DNA of 14,976 bases from Methylocystaceae bacterium (GTDB lineage Bacteria; Pseudomonadota; Alphaproteobacteria; Rhizobiales; Beijerinckiaceae): assembly GCA_003152255.1 (NCBI GenBank), contig PLZT01000529.1, positions 786 through 15,761 on the forward strand, written 5' to 3'. The translations under genes were made by a program, and so were the position numbers. Below the pieces are notes generated by a model. It searched no databases. It worked only from the letters and a program-made list of their open reading frames with translations, and was not told where the DNA came from. Shown here in pieces: positions 9,301 through 14,724 of this stretch. Numbering within the stretch: the first letter of the stretch is position 1; every line of letters begins with the position of its first letter.

Positions 9301-9576
9301 GTACGGCCGAAAATGATGACCGTGGTCGCCATCATGGCCGGCCTCGTGCCGATCCTCTGGAGCACGGGCGCGGGATCCGAAGTAATGCAGCGCATCGCCG
9401 TGCCGATGATTGGCGGCATGGTTTCTTCGACAGCGTTGACGCTCATCGTCATCCCGGCGATCTATGCGCTGGTGAAAGGTTTCGGGTTGCCTCGGCGCAT
9501 CGAAACGGCGTCGCTCGATGACGGCGCCTCCAAGAGACCGCATTCGACCGAATCCTCGACCCGAGCCGCCGAGTGA
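6385..9576 (+). CDS. cusA: Heavy-metal RND efflux pump, Cu(I)/Ag(I) type (CusA)
   Basis: A full-length 1063-residue HME-RND proton-driven pump of the inner membrane that takes Cu(I)/Ag(I) from the periplasm or cytosol and passes it to CusC. The N-terminal helix is followed by DAIPDLSDVQAIVYTEYPGQ and SFFGVSFVYVIFEDGVDIYW, typical of CusA. The three methionines that hold Cu(I) in E. coli CusA (573, 623, 672) correspond to M562, M612 and M661 here, with identical spacing of 50 and 49. The fourth-helix acidic residue of the proton relay is D402 (GAMIDAAIVMIENAH). Two later relay residues correspond to E929 (AAETGVVMLIYL) and K976 (RPKMMT). The start overlaps the cusB stop by ATGA (6385-6388). 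No frameshift or missing key residue was seen, so this pump looks functional. The gene converges on the MerR gene after an 83-base spacer without a clear terminator. Confidence 0.96.
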   Translation: MIGRLIAWSARNLVLIFIGAAFAISAGVYAVRTLPLDAIPDLSDVQAIVYTEYPGQAPQVVEDQVTYPLTTAMLTVPRSKVVRGFSFFGVSFVYVIFEDGVDIYWARSRVLEYLSAVSKRLPAGVTPVLGPDATGVGWVYQYAVVAKEMTLAELRSIQDWTIRYGLAKAEGVAEVASVGGFVKQYNVVVDPNRLRALGIPLSKVREAIRASNTDVGGRTVELSEFEFIVRGRGYLRGVADIEGIVLRADKGTPLLLKDIARVELGPDERRGITELNGEGEVASGIALQRYGANALTVIDNIKATLEQMAPSLPKGVEIVSVYDRSQLIHAAIETLKSTLFEESAIVALVCIIFLLHVRSALVAIIMLPIGVLMAFGAMKALGLGSNIMSLGGIAIAIGAMIDAAIVMIENAHKHLERAPPGKPRVDILIDAATEVGPPLFFSLLVITVSFLPIFTLESQEGRLFGPLAFTKTFAMASAALLSVTLVPALMVIFVRGKIVPEAKNPINRALIWLYRPIIRFVLKAKTLTILLALAALAVTIIPARQLGSEFMPALNEGTLLYMPTTLPGLSVTKAAQLLQTQDRIIKSFPEVESAYGKAGRASTATDPAPLEMSETIVNLKPKEQWRPGLTIDKLIAEMDAALQFPGVSNAWTMPIRNRIDMLATGIRTPIGVKIFGRDLSQMEGLARQVEGVLKRVPGTSSAYAERVIGGYYLDIVPDRMALARYGLTIGDVQEVIGTALGGETVTTTVEGRERYSVTMRYPRDFRSSPQAIASEVLVSLPGGGTAPLGEVAKIELVRGPTSIRTENGQLAVYIFVDIRDRDLGGYVAEARKAVADEIKFPLGSYVTWSGQFEYMERAEARMRIVVPVTLLVIFLLLYLNFRRLTETLIVMASLPFALVGGVWLMWLLNFNMSVAVAVGFIALAGVAAETGVVMLIYLDQAMKEVAAERAAEGLAFTRADMHEAIMLGAVERVRPKMMTVVAIMAGLVPILWSTGAGSEVMQRIAVPMIGGMVSSTALTLIVIPAIYALVKGFGLPRRIETASLDDGASKRPHSTESSTRAAE

Positions 9577-9659
9577 ATTAGGGCATCGGTTTCGCCAAGG
9601 GCGCGGGGTCGAACCGTACACTCACCTTCTTGATTGCGAACGCCAAACGAAGGGCTACT

Positions 9660-10109
9660 TCAAGCGCCCTCACTTCGCCTTCGACGCTGCCTTAAAAGGC
9701 TTACACGCGCCGTATCGACTGCGTCGGGGGCAAGAGCTTCAAGGATACGGCACTCGGCGACCGTGACGTGACGGCAATTTCTGATCAGCGATTCCAACTC
9801 TTTGCGCAGCGCCAAAAGATTGGCCAACTTCCGCTTCACCTCGACCAGATGCTCTTGCGCTATGGCGTCCACGGCTTCACACGACTGCTCTTTATGGTCG
9901 GCCAGATTGAGCAGCGCCCGAATCTGCTCAATGGAAAAGCCAAGATCGCGCCCCCGTCGTGTGAAGACAAGACGGCTGGCATGTTCGGCTGAATAGTCGC
10001 GGTAGTTCCCCTCCGTTCGGGGCGGCGATGGCAACAGGCCGATGCGCTCGTAATAGCGGATCGTTTCCGCCTTGGTGTCCGCTGCACGCGCCAGCTCCCC
10101 AATGTTCAT
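9660..10109 (-). CDS. MerR-family regulator, divalent-metal type (ZntR/CadR/PbrR-like)
   Basis: A 149-residue transcription activator of the MerR family. It has an N-terminal winged helix (MNIGELARAADTKAETIRYY, then NYRDYS), a dimer coiled coil (about 80-111) and a C-terminal metal loop. Metal ligands are C77 (EQSCEAV), C112 and C120 (NCRHVTVAEC), with H114 between. C112 and C120 sit exactly where CueR has its two ligands, but CueR has Ser at 77. A Cys there is the mark of sensors for +2 ions such as Zn, Cd, Pb or Hg. The sensor therefore probably does not answer to Cu(I), despite the copper genes next door. It is divergent from the CDF gene and shares the 10119-10149 operator, so the CDF is its target. 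Convergent with cusA. The precise metal cannot be read from the sequence. Confidence 0.9.
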   Translation of the reverse strand: MNIGELARAADTKAETIRYYERIGLLPSPPRTEGNYRDYSAEHASRLVFTRRGRDLGFSIEQIRALLNLADHKEQSCEAVDAIAQEHLVEVKRKLANLLALRKELESLIRNCRHVTVAECRILEALAPDAVDTARVSLLRQRRRRSEGA

Positions 10110-10118
10110 GGCTGCTCC

Positions 10119-10149
10119 TTGAGCTTGTAGTGGCTACAAGGTTTATAGC
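10119..10149 (+). promoter_or_regulatory. MerR-type promoter and operator driving the CDF gene
   Basis: A -35 element TTGAGC (10119-10124) and a -10 element TATAGC (10144-10149) are separated by 19 bases, the overlong spacer typical of MerR-activated promoters. Within the spacer lies a perfect 7-bp dyad, CTTGTAG (10124-10130) and CTACAAG (10134-10140), separated by TGG. MerR-family dimers bind this dyad and untwist the DNA to align the two elements. It reads toward the CDF start at 10181, and the regulator gene begins 10 bases to its left on the other strand. Confidence 0.9.
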
Positions 10150-10180
10150 ACAGGCCATAGCCAACCGACGAGGCGCTTGC

Positions 10181-10835
10181 ATGGCCTGTTGTCACGAATC
10201 TTCTTGTTCTGCTGCCGCGAATTCCGACGCGCTTAACAGCCCCAAGTGGCGGCGCGCCCTGTGGATTGCGCTGTACATCAATGCCGGTTTCTTCATGGCC
10301 GAAATCGTCGCCGGTGTTGCGGCTGGTTCCGCGTCCCTGCAAGCCGACGCGCTCGATTTCTTCGGCGATACCGCGAACTACGCCATCAGCCTCGGCGTGG
10401 CCGGAATGGTGCTCATGTGGCGCGCCCGCGCGGCGCTCGCCAAGGGCGGCACCATGATTGCCTTCGCCTTGTGGGTGCTGGGCAGCACGGCAGGACACGC
10501 GTTCTCAGGAACATTGCCACGGGCTGAGGTTATGGGCGTCGTGGGCGTCGCCGCCTTGGTCGCTAACGGCGGCGTAGCGCTGATGCTCTACCGTTTCCGC
10601 ATCGGCGACGCGAACATGCGCGGTCTGGATTTGCTCGCGCAATGATGCTCTCGGCAACTTCGCCGTGGTGCTGGCGGCCATAGGGGTTTTCGGTACCGGA
10701 ACAGGCTGGCCGGATGTGATCGTGGCCGCAATCATGGGCGGGCTGGGTCTGCGGGGAGGATGGCAGATCGTCAGTCAGGCGCTTGGCGAACTGCGCGGGG
10801 GGCGCACGCCCCCTACCGCTGTGGCGGCGAAGTAA
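10181..10835 (+). pseudogene. Small cation diffusion facilitator (Zn/Co/Cd exporter type), frameshifted
   Basis: A CDF-family inner-membrane exporter of about 217 residues. The start ATG at 10181 follows GAGG (10170-10173) by seven bases. The N-terminus MACCHESSC is Cys/His rich, possibly a metal-capture tag. The transport-site helix reads SASLQADALDFFGDTANY, with the Asp-x3-Asp pattern. After GDANMR (Arg codon 10619-10621) the frame breaks: the direct reading ends in a TGA at 10643-10645, but frame 3 picks up VWICSRNDALGN at 10623 and gives the family's last two helices (GVFGTGTGWPDVIVAAIM, GGWQIVSQALGELR) to the TAA at 10833-10835. Homologues usually have a Ser codon between MR and VW, so two bases (TC) are missing. 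The truncated product would lack the last two helices and should be inactive unless the indel is a sequencing artefact. Driven by the MerR promoter just upstream. Confidence 0.85.
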
Positions 10836-10840
10836 GCACC

Positions 10841-10908
10841 GTGGCTGGGGAACAACATCATCATCACCATGACCATGAACACTGTGATCACGGGCATTCC
10901 CACGGGGA
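10841..10908 (+). pseudogene. His-rich N-terminal stub of a lost metal protein
   Basis: From a GTG at 10841, five bases after the CDF stop, the frame gives VAGEQ and then a stretch of ten His with Asp/Glu, one Cys and one Ser (codons about 10856-10908). Such His tracts occur at the N-terminus or in loops of nickel, cobalt and zinc transporters. The frame stays open to a TGA at 11015-11017, but beyond about 10908 it runs antisense to a transposase tail, so those residues are not native. I read it as the start of a second metal transporter or metal-binding gene cut off by the insertion element. It could instead be a short His-rich peptide. No strong ribosome site precedes the GTG. Confidence 0.45.
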
Positions 10909-11180
10909 GCTATGGTGGAATCTGGGTGACGGCGTGAATCAAGCGGCGGATTTCTTCTCGGACGCGACTTCGATTCCGTCGTGGAATGTTACATCGCTCA
11001 CGACTTTCGGCAACTGATTTTGTCCTTGTAGTCGTCCAGCTTTTCGACGCCGCCATGACCAGCTTGAAGACCATGAGGCGGGCGGTGTCCTGCGAGAGCG
11101 CGCCCTTCATGCGCACCGTGCGATGCCGGACCGTCGCGAAGGCGCTTTCGATAGGGTTCGACGTGCGCAGATGCGTCCAT
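10907..11180 (-). mobile_element. 3' remnant of an IS256-family insertion sequence (transposase C-terminus)
   Basis: Read on the minus strand, about 11180 down to 10939 encodes the C-terminal end of a Mutator/IS256-family transposase: WTHLRTSNPIESAFATVRHR, then KGALSQDTARLMVFKLVMA and KSW. A frame break near 11034-11037 follows, and then RLQGQNQLPKVVSDVTFHDG and a TGA at 10941-10939. Intact relatives read KxWRRL here, so two bases were probably lost (a one-base gain is the alternative). Only about 80 codons of a protein of roughly 400 remain, with no catalytic DDE region. The element's outer end probably lies near 10907 (GAGCTATGGTGG), where the His-rich frame stops making sense; that boundary is inferred. 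The left part is deleted and the remnant abuts the fatty-acid hydroxylase gene. Confidence 0.82.
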
Positions 11181-11194
11181 CTGGGGAATATCGG

Positions 11195-11851
11195 TTAAAC
11201 GGCCTTCGAGCCGGGCGTGTCACCCTTCTGATAGGCGGTGCCAAACACATAGTCCCACCAGATGGCGTGGACGCCGAAGCCTTTTTCGGCGTCGCGGAAG
11301 TGATGCAGCATGTGCAGCCGCTTCACCTGCTTGGCGAAATCGGATTTCGGCTGGCCGTAATGCGTCCAGTAATGCACCCAGTCGTAAATCCCATAGCCCA
11401 CCATGAAGCCCGCGAGCACCGGCCAGGCGAAACTCGCGCCGAAAAGCAGGCGTATGATCGTCAACGCGATCAGCATGCTCGGTACCGACAAGAGCGGCGG
11501 CATCACAAGTCGCAGCGGGTCGTTGGGATAGATGTGATGCACGCCATGAATGAGGAACTGAAAGCGCGGTCCGAGCCCGAAGGGCAGCGGAAAGATTGTG
11601 TGGAAGAGATAACGGTGGCTAAAATATTCGGTCAGCGTCCACGCCAAGTAACCAATGAGGAGGCCAAACAGCATGAACGGGACACCGTTCAGCATCAGCG
11701 AATAGAAGAGAAGCCCGACAATGATCGGCGTATTGATGATCACCGGCGTCAGATGATGCACGCGCGACAGCTTGTCGAGCAGATCGCTCTCAAAAAGGCG
11801 CGGCGAGGCGTCGAGCGCCTCATCGGTCTGGAACCCTAGGTCTTGCGTCAT
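11195..11851 (-). CDS. Fatty-acid 2-hydroxylase-like membrane di-iron enzyme (sterol desaturase/FA hydroxylase superfamily)
   Basis: A 218-residue integral membrane oxygenase of the fatty-acid hydroxylase superfamily. The family uses eight or more His to hold two irons and inserts oxygen into lipid chains. The boxes are H79-RYLF-H84, H102-GV-HH (105-106), H160-x3-H164 and H180-ML-HH (183-184), between hydrophobic segments at about 37-72 and 112-158. The contexts HGVHHIYPNDPLRLVMPP and KRLHMLHHF with GFGV and WWDYVFGT closely follow eukaryotic FA2H/Scs7, which hydroxylate the alpha carbon of ceramide fatty acids. The bacterial substrate is not known from this sequence. ATG 11851 is preceded by GGAG at seven bases. 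It starts four bases after the stop of the desaturase relic, so the two were one operon. The stop is about 15 bases from the IS256 remnant, but the C-terminus looks complete. Confidence 0.88.
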   Translation of the reverse strand: MTQDLGFQTDEALDASPRLFESDLLDKLSRVHHLTPVIINTPIIVGLLFYSLMLNGVPFMLFGLLIGYLAWTLTEYFSHRYLFHTIFPLPFGLGPRFQFLIHGVHHIYPNDPLRLVMPPLLSVPSMLIALTIIRLLFGASFAWPVLAGFMVGYGIYDWVHYWTHYGQPKSDFAKQVKRLHMLHHFRDAEKGFGVHAIWWDYVFGTAYQKGDTPGSKAV

Positions 11852-11855
11852 GTGC

Positions 11856-12167
11856 TCACTCCACGGGTGCGGCGGGGGGCGTCGCGCACTTGGCCGCTTG
11901 CGTCACATTTTCCAAGCGCGTGACGAGCGAATAGCTGGGATAGAACACGAAAGTTGCAGGCAGCGCGACCCAGGATCGCTGACAATGCAGCGCATCATAG
12001 AATTCCAGCGCTATTGTCTTGAGTTCCGGCCGGCACGTCCACAGAATTTCGTGAAGTTCGTGATGCTCTTTGTGAGAGCCAATGCTGAGTGCAAGCTTAT
12101 TCAGTGGCCCATAATAATCGAACGTGCCCTGACCCGTGTTCCAATTTGCCGTTCGACTAATGGACGC
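11856..12167 (-). pseudogene. C-terminal relic of a sphingolipid delta-4-desaturase-like (DEGS-type) fatty acid desaturase
   Basis: The minus-strand frame between a TAA at 12170-12168 and a TGA at 11858-11856 encodes about 103 residues with no ATG start. It contains NTGQGTFDYYGPLNKLALSI, then GSHKEHHELHEI, RPELKTIALEFYDAL and RSWVALPATFVF. This follows the C-terminal end of DEGS ceramide desaturases, which read YYGPLN, HNEHHDFPNI, AAEYYDNL and SW in the same order. The third His box (H-x2-HH) is intact, but the first two boxes and all membrane helices, roughly the first two-thirds of the protein, are missing. The region upstream (12168-12246) shows no further match, so a deletion removed the 5' part. 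The in-frame end just before the hydroxylase start points to an ancestral operon. The reading is my own alignment by eye. Confidence 0.7.
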
Positions 12168-12246
12168 TTAAGTGCCAACGCCCGTTCCCCGTTACAGTTA
12201 CGGACTGGCGAGACACGCTAGACGACACGGCGGCACTGAGAAAAAA

Positions 12247-12768
12247 TCATCGCGCCTTGCCTCTCTCGATCAGGCCCTTGATATTCCATAGGCTGTGTTC
12301 AGCAGCTTTCTGAATAACTATTCGGACCGGCCTTTCGAAGGGACGCATCATAAAGTCAAGTTCGGGAATCTCGAACGTGAAGGCGACGCAGGTGCACGAC
12401 TCGGAAAACGGGGCCTCTTTTAGGTCATAAACGCACCGAAAGGCGCTCATGCGCAAAACGTCGCCCACATGGCCGACCCCGGCGCAAACGAAGCGCTGGT
12501 ATTTTTGAAACTCCAGCACCCGGAAATCGGACTCCGAACGGTACCCGAAATCGACCCGGACTTGCCTTGCCAAGGTCCCAACCCCGACTGGGCCGTCCGA
12601 CAAGGCCTTCAAGTTCTTCACCTCGGGGGACCATTTCGGATAATTTTCGAAGAAATCCTCGCCGATGAACCGAAACACTTCTTCCGCAGGCTTGCGGATG
12701 ATAACGTTCGATCTGCCTACCACTGGCTTGCTGGGACTAAGGAACATTGTTTTCAGCCCGCGCTTCAC
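12247..12768 (-). CDS. SRPBCC-domain (polyketide cyclase/START-like) protein
   Basis: A 173-residue soluble protein with the helix-grip fold pattern of the SRPBCC superfamily. It opens with the strand SNVIIRKPAEEVFRFIGEDF and FENYPKWSPEVKNLKAL, then GPVGVGTLARQVRVDFGYR, and closes with a long C-terminal helix (PVRIVIQKAAEHSLWNIKGL). The superfamily binds hydrophobic ligands in a deep cavity. No catalytic set is recognisable, so ligand and reaction are unknown. It precedes the desaturase relic and the hydroxylase on the same strand, which makes a lipid ligand an attractive inference. The start is uncertain: GTG 12768 has AAGG only three bases away, while ATG 12747 (seven codons later) has no clear site. 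Confidence 0.75.
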   Translation of the reverse strand: MKRGLKTMFLSPSKPVVGRSNVIIRKPAEEVFRFIGEDFFENYPKWSPEVKNLKALSDGPVGVGTLARQVRVDFGYRSESDFRVLEFQKYQRFVCAGVGHVGDVLRMSAFRCVYDLKEAPFSESCTCVAFTFEIPELDFMMRPFERPVRIVIQKAAEHSLWNIKGLIERGKAR

Positions 12769-13151
12769 TTACCTTCGTAAGATTTTAAAGGGCATCGGCC
12801 CTGCAAACGTGGCGTGAAGTCGTCGCTGCGGCGTTGATCGGCCCCCATCGACGGGTCCGGCTTCAATGTTAGTGCATTGTCGGCCTCGGGGCCAGCGCGG
12901 GCGGCGGAGCTGGTTGGGGTTGCGCAGCCGCCCGCGCGGCGAACGCAGGTTATGGGGGTTGGACGTTCATATAGCGAATATCGGCTAAGGCGGTGCCGCC
13001 CACACCAAAGCTGCCTCAATCCTGACCGAAAACTTGAACGCGGAAAACGACGAATAGCGGCCGCGTTTCAGTTTGGATTTTGAGGGCCTTGACGAGCGTT
13101 CGCGCCAGGCCAATTTCACTTCTATGCGTAGCGCCAAGCAAGGCTCAGCGG
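12769..13151. other. Gene-poor stretch
   Basis: Open frames here on both strands (for example minus 13019-12765 and plus 12877-13083) have no recognisable motif, start in unconvincing places and are rich in Arg/Pro/Ala, as expected from GC-rich non-coding DNA. No terminator, tRNA or repeat was identified. The stretch could be the eroded edge of another mobile element, but nothing in it proves that. Confidence 0.4.
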
Positions 13152-13451
13152 ATGGAAGTTTATCGAGTGCAAGAGGTCAAAATCATTGATGCCGGCGATG
13201 ACGGGATCAAGCTCAAACCGTTGCGCGAGTATGAGCGGCAATCATCTGACCAAGCAGCCCTAATCGAGCAAGTTAGGCGCTTTTTTGAAATGGAGATGAG
13301 CGGCCCCAAAGCTCTACAGATGGTTGATTTTGATGCTCTCATCATCATTGATTCGACCGGAGTAGAGATCGCCCGTTTTAGCGTTCCCGACTTTTGGATG
13401 CGGGAATGGAATGATGTTGCCTCTGGAGCCGAAAATGCCCACCGGACCTAG
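13152..13451 (+). CDS. Hypothetical protein, about 99 residues
   Basis: I do not recognise this gene. From the ATG at 13152, preceded by AAGG at eight bases (13140-13143), it encodes an acidic soluble protein, MEVYRVQEVKIIDAGDDG onward. A helical middle (AALIEQVRRFFEMEMSG) is followed by a strand pair (VDFDALIIIDSTGVEIARFS) and an aromatic tail (VPDFWMREWNDV). No signal peptide or membrane segment is visible. The frame opens further upstream at a TTG (13080), but those residues look like leader. Composition is balanced and coding-like. Its last 17 bases overlap the start of the MPTGP relic, which hints at an old two-gene unit. Confidence 0.5.
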   Translation: MEVYRVQEVKIIDAGDDGIKLKPLREYERQSSDQAALIEQVRRFFEMEMSGPKALQMVDFDALIIIDSTGVEIARFSVPDFWMREWNDVASGAENAHRT

Positions 13452-13494
13452 AGACGAGACGCACCCCGCCGGCGTGATCCGCAACGTTGCATAG
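13435..13494 (+). pseudogene. Relic of a small rhizobial MPTGP-type protein, stopped early
   Basis: An ATG at 13435 with GGAG six bases before it opens MPTGPRDETHPAGVIRNVA and then a TAG at 13492-13494. Many Rhizobiales genomes encode small basic proteins that begin MPTGPKGxKRPADVIGxAV, and the match at the N-terminus is suggestive. The frame after the TAG (ILEAQKHIGEMHEKTRVDEG, to a TGA near 13570) does not resemble that family, so only the N-terminus is supported. It overlaps the end of the preceding gene by 17 bases. Confidence 0.35.
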
Positions 13495-13629
13495 ATCCTC
13501 GAAGCACAGAAGCATATCGGTGAGATGCACGAAAAGACCCGGGTCGACGAAGGGATGATCGAGCCGGCTCGAAAGTGGAGCCCTTGAGGGAGGAATTGGG
13601 GGCTCATGAAGCAGTCAAGGCTCAAAAGG

Positions 13630-13645
13630 TTAACGGACTGTTAAC
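13630..13645 (+). promoter_or_regulatory. Perfect CtrA-type box TTAA-N7-TTAAC
   Basis: TTAACGGACTGTTAAC matches the CtrA consensus of Alphaproteobacteria exactly: two TTAA halves spaced by seven bases. It overlaps the stop codon of the small minus-strand gene and lies between two gene ends, not in an obvious promoter, so function is uncertain. Confidence 0.4.
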
Positions 13646-13829
13646 GCCGCTCGCCGTGATACATAGCCGCCAACTGGCGCTCGCTCCAATCCGGCATGAT
13701 CGACACTTCGACGCTGCGCACGATGAACGAGGCGGCGAAGACGGTCGACATTACGGCGATAATCGCCATCACTCCCAGAGCCATGACGAAGCGCCCCGTG
13801 TCTTGACGACTTTGCAATTGCAACTTCAC
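13641..13829 (-). CDS. Small single-span membrane protein, unknown
   Basis: I do not recognise this gene. From a GTG at 13829, with AAGG nine bases upstream, it encodes about 62 residues: a basic cytoplasmic start (KLQLQSRQDTGR), one hydrophobic helix (FVMALGVMAIIAVMSTVFAA) and a short tail (SIMPDWSERQLAAMYHGERR). That topology and the clean residue make-up suggest a real gene. A TTG start at 13892 would add 21 residues. It is divergent from the 13907 gene. Confidence 0.5.
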   Translation of the reverse strand: MKLQLQSRQDTGRFVMALGVMAIIAVMSTVFAASFIVRSVEVSIMPDWSERQLAAMYHGERR

Positions 13830-13861
13830 CAGACTGGCCCTTACGTATAAATAATACCGGC

Positions 13862-13878
13862 TTGGCACGGCATTTGGT
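13862..13878 (+). promoter_or_regulatory. Near-match to a sigma-54 promoter
   Basis: TTGGCACGGCATTTGGT resembles the -24/-12 consensus TGGCACG-N4-TTGC with correct spacing. The -12 element reads TTGG instead of TTGC, and that C is nearly invariant, so the match is weak. It faces the start at 13907. Confidence 0.2.
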
Positions 13879-13906
13879 TTGACGGACAACAAGAGGCGAG
13901 TGCGTC

Positions 13907-14323
13907 ATGACAGCACGGCTGACCGGCGCAAGAGCGGCTCCAGCTCTGCTTGCCGCTCGGCTGTCTCACCCCACATTGTTATTACGGCGCCCCGCGCTAC
14001 GCGGGCTCCCGAGAGGAGGAGGCGGCCTTGACCAACGTAATCCTCTCCATCGAATTGCGCCGCTTGTGTGTGGCGCGAGCGGAGAAACCCACCCACTGGT
14101 CGTTGAGGCGTGTCTCACGACGTTGAGCGATGAGCGGACGTCAGAATTTCGATGGGAAACGCCAACCGAGGCGGAATGGCGGCGGCCGGTGCTCGTCATC
14201 GCTAAACAGTTTACGTTGCAGGTCGCCGGTTACCGCGATCATGACGTGTTTGTGCGTGACGACTGCCATTCTGCATGGGATATTTTCGAGACGCTCCATC
14301 TAACGGTGCGGCGAGATCAGTAA
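13907..14323 (+). CDS. Hypothetical protein, 138 residues
   Basis: I do not recognise this gene. ATG 13907 has AGAGG ten bases before it. The first 60 residues are rich in Arg, Leu and Ala and could be spurious. The second half is more convincing as protein: VVEACLTTLSDERTSEFRWE, then EAEWRRPVLVIAKQFTLQVA and DHDVFVRDDCHSAWDIFETL, a mixed pattern with few unusual residues. The real start may therefore lie later than 13907. No membrane segment is visible. Short frames on the opposite strand across the same stretch look like shadows. Confidence 0.4.
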   Translation: MTARLTGARAAPALLAARLSHPTLLLRRPALRGLPRGGGGLDQRNPLHRIAPLVCGASGETHPLVVEACLTTLSDERTSEFRWETPTEAEWRRPVLVIAKQFTLQVAGYRDHDVFVRDDCHSAWDIFETLHLTVRRDQ

Positions 14324-14382
14324 AATCGCGCGTGCCGCCGTCGATCCGCAAGCAGGTTTGGATTGGTCTGGAACGATAGCTC

Positions 14383-14724
14383 ATGGGGGCAGGCGACACA
14401 AATCGCGCGTCACGACTTCAGAGTGAAGCTTCCCTCGGCACGATCGCATTCGAGGATGATACGGTTCTGGTTCCCGCCGTGGTTATCGGACACGGACTCG
14501 ATCTCGATCCGCCAACGATTCAATCGCTGATGAGTAGCGGCGAACTGACGAGCCTTTGTGAGAGGGGTGAGAACGAGGATGCTGAGCGGTATCGGTTGAC
14601 GTTTTTCTATAGGAGCCGCCGCTTTCAGTTGATCATCGACTCTTCCGGCAAAATCCTCCGGCGATCAGCGATTGATTTCGGGGAGCGTCCATTGCCAAAT
14701 TCACTGCGCAAGCCAGGGCTCTGA
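14383..14724 (+). CDS. DUF6522 family protein
   Basis: A 113-residue cytoplasmic protein of unknown role that matches the DUF6522 pattern from memory. An opening strand (IAFEDDTVLVPAVVIGHGL) is followed by a helix with SLMSSGELTSLCERGENED, then the hallmark strand RYRLTFFYRSRRFQLIIDSS and a closing GKILRRSAIDFGERPLP. The conserved CERGxxEDA segment could bind a ligand or metal through its Cys and acids, but no function is established that I can name. The start ATG 14383 has GGAA about nine bases upstream. The last bases overlap a weak convergent frame. Confidence 0.72.
   Translation: MGAGDTNRASRLQSEASLGTIAFEDDTVLVPAVVIGHGLDLDPPTIQSLMSSGELTSLCERGENEDAERYRLTFFYRSRRFQLIIDSSGKILRRSAIDFGERPLPNSLRKPGL

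Noticed and set aside
9577..9672. Intrinsic terminator between cusA and the MerR gene
   Set aside because: Only a 5-bp stem (AGGGC/GCCCT) with a 10-base loop and no T-run could be found.
10941..11017. C-terminal half of the His-rich ORF as native protein
   Set aside because: It is exactly antisense to the recognisable IS256 transposase tail.
11123..11839. Long plus-strand ORF opposite the fatty-acid hydroxylase (238 residues)
   Set aside because: Rich in Arg, His and Gln with no domain, and the opposite strand has conserved His boxes.
11772..12221. Plus-strand ORF opposite the desaturase relic
   Set aside because: The minus strand carries a recognisable desaturase C-terminus with its HxxHH box; the plus-strand reading has no motif.
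12769..13083. Insertion-sequence edge in the gene-poor stretch
   Set aside because: Some minus-strand phrases seemed familiar from repeated intergenic DNA in Rhizobiales, but no inverted repeat, target duplication or transposase residues could be shown.
13314..13625. Minus-strand ORF of 103 residues
   Set aside because: Overlaps the better-supported plus-strand gene at 13152-13451 and has Cys/Ser/Pro-rich shadow composition.
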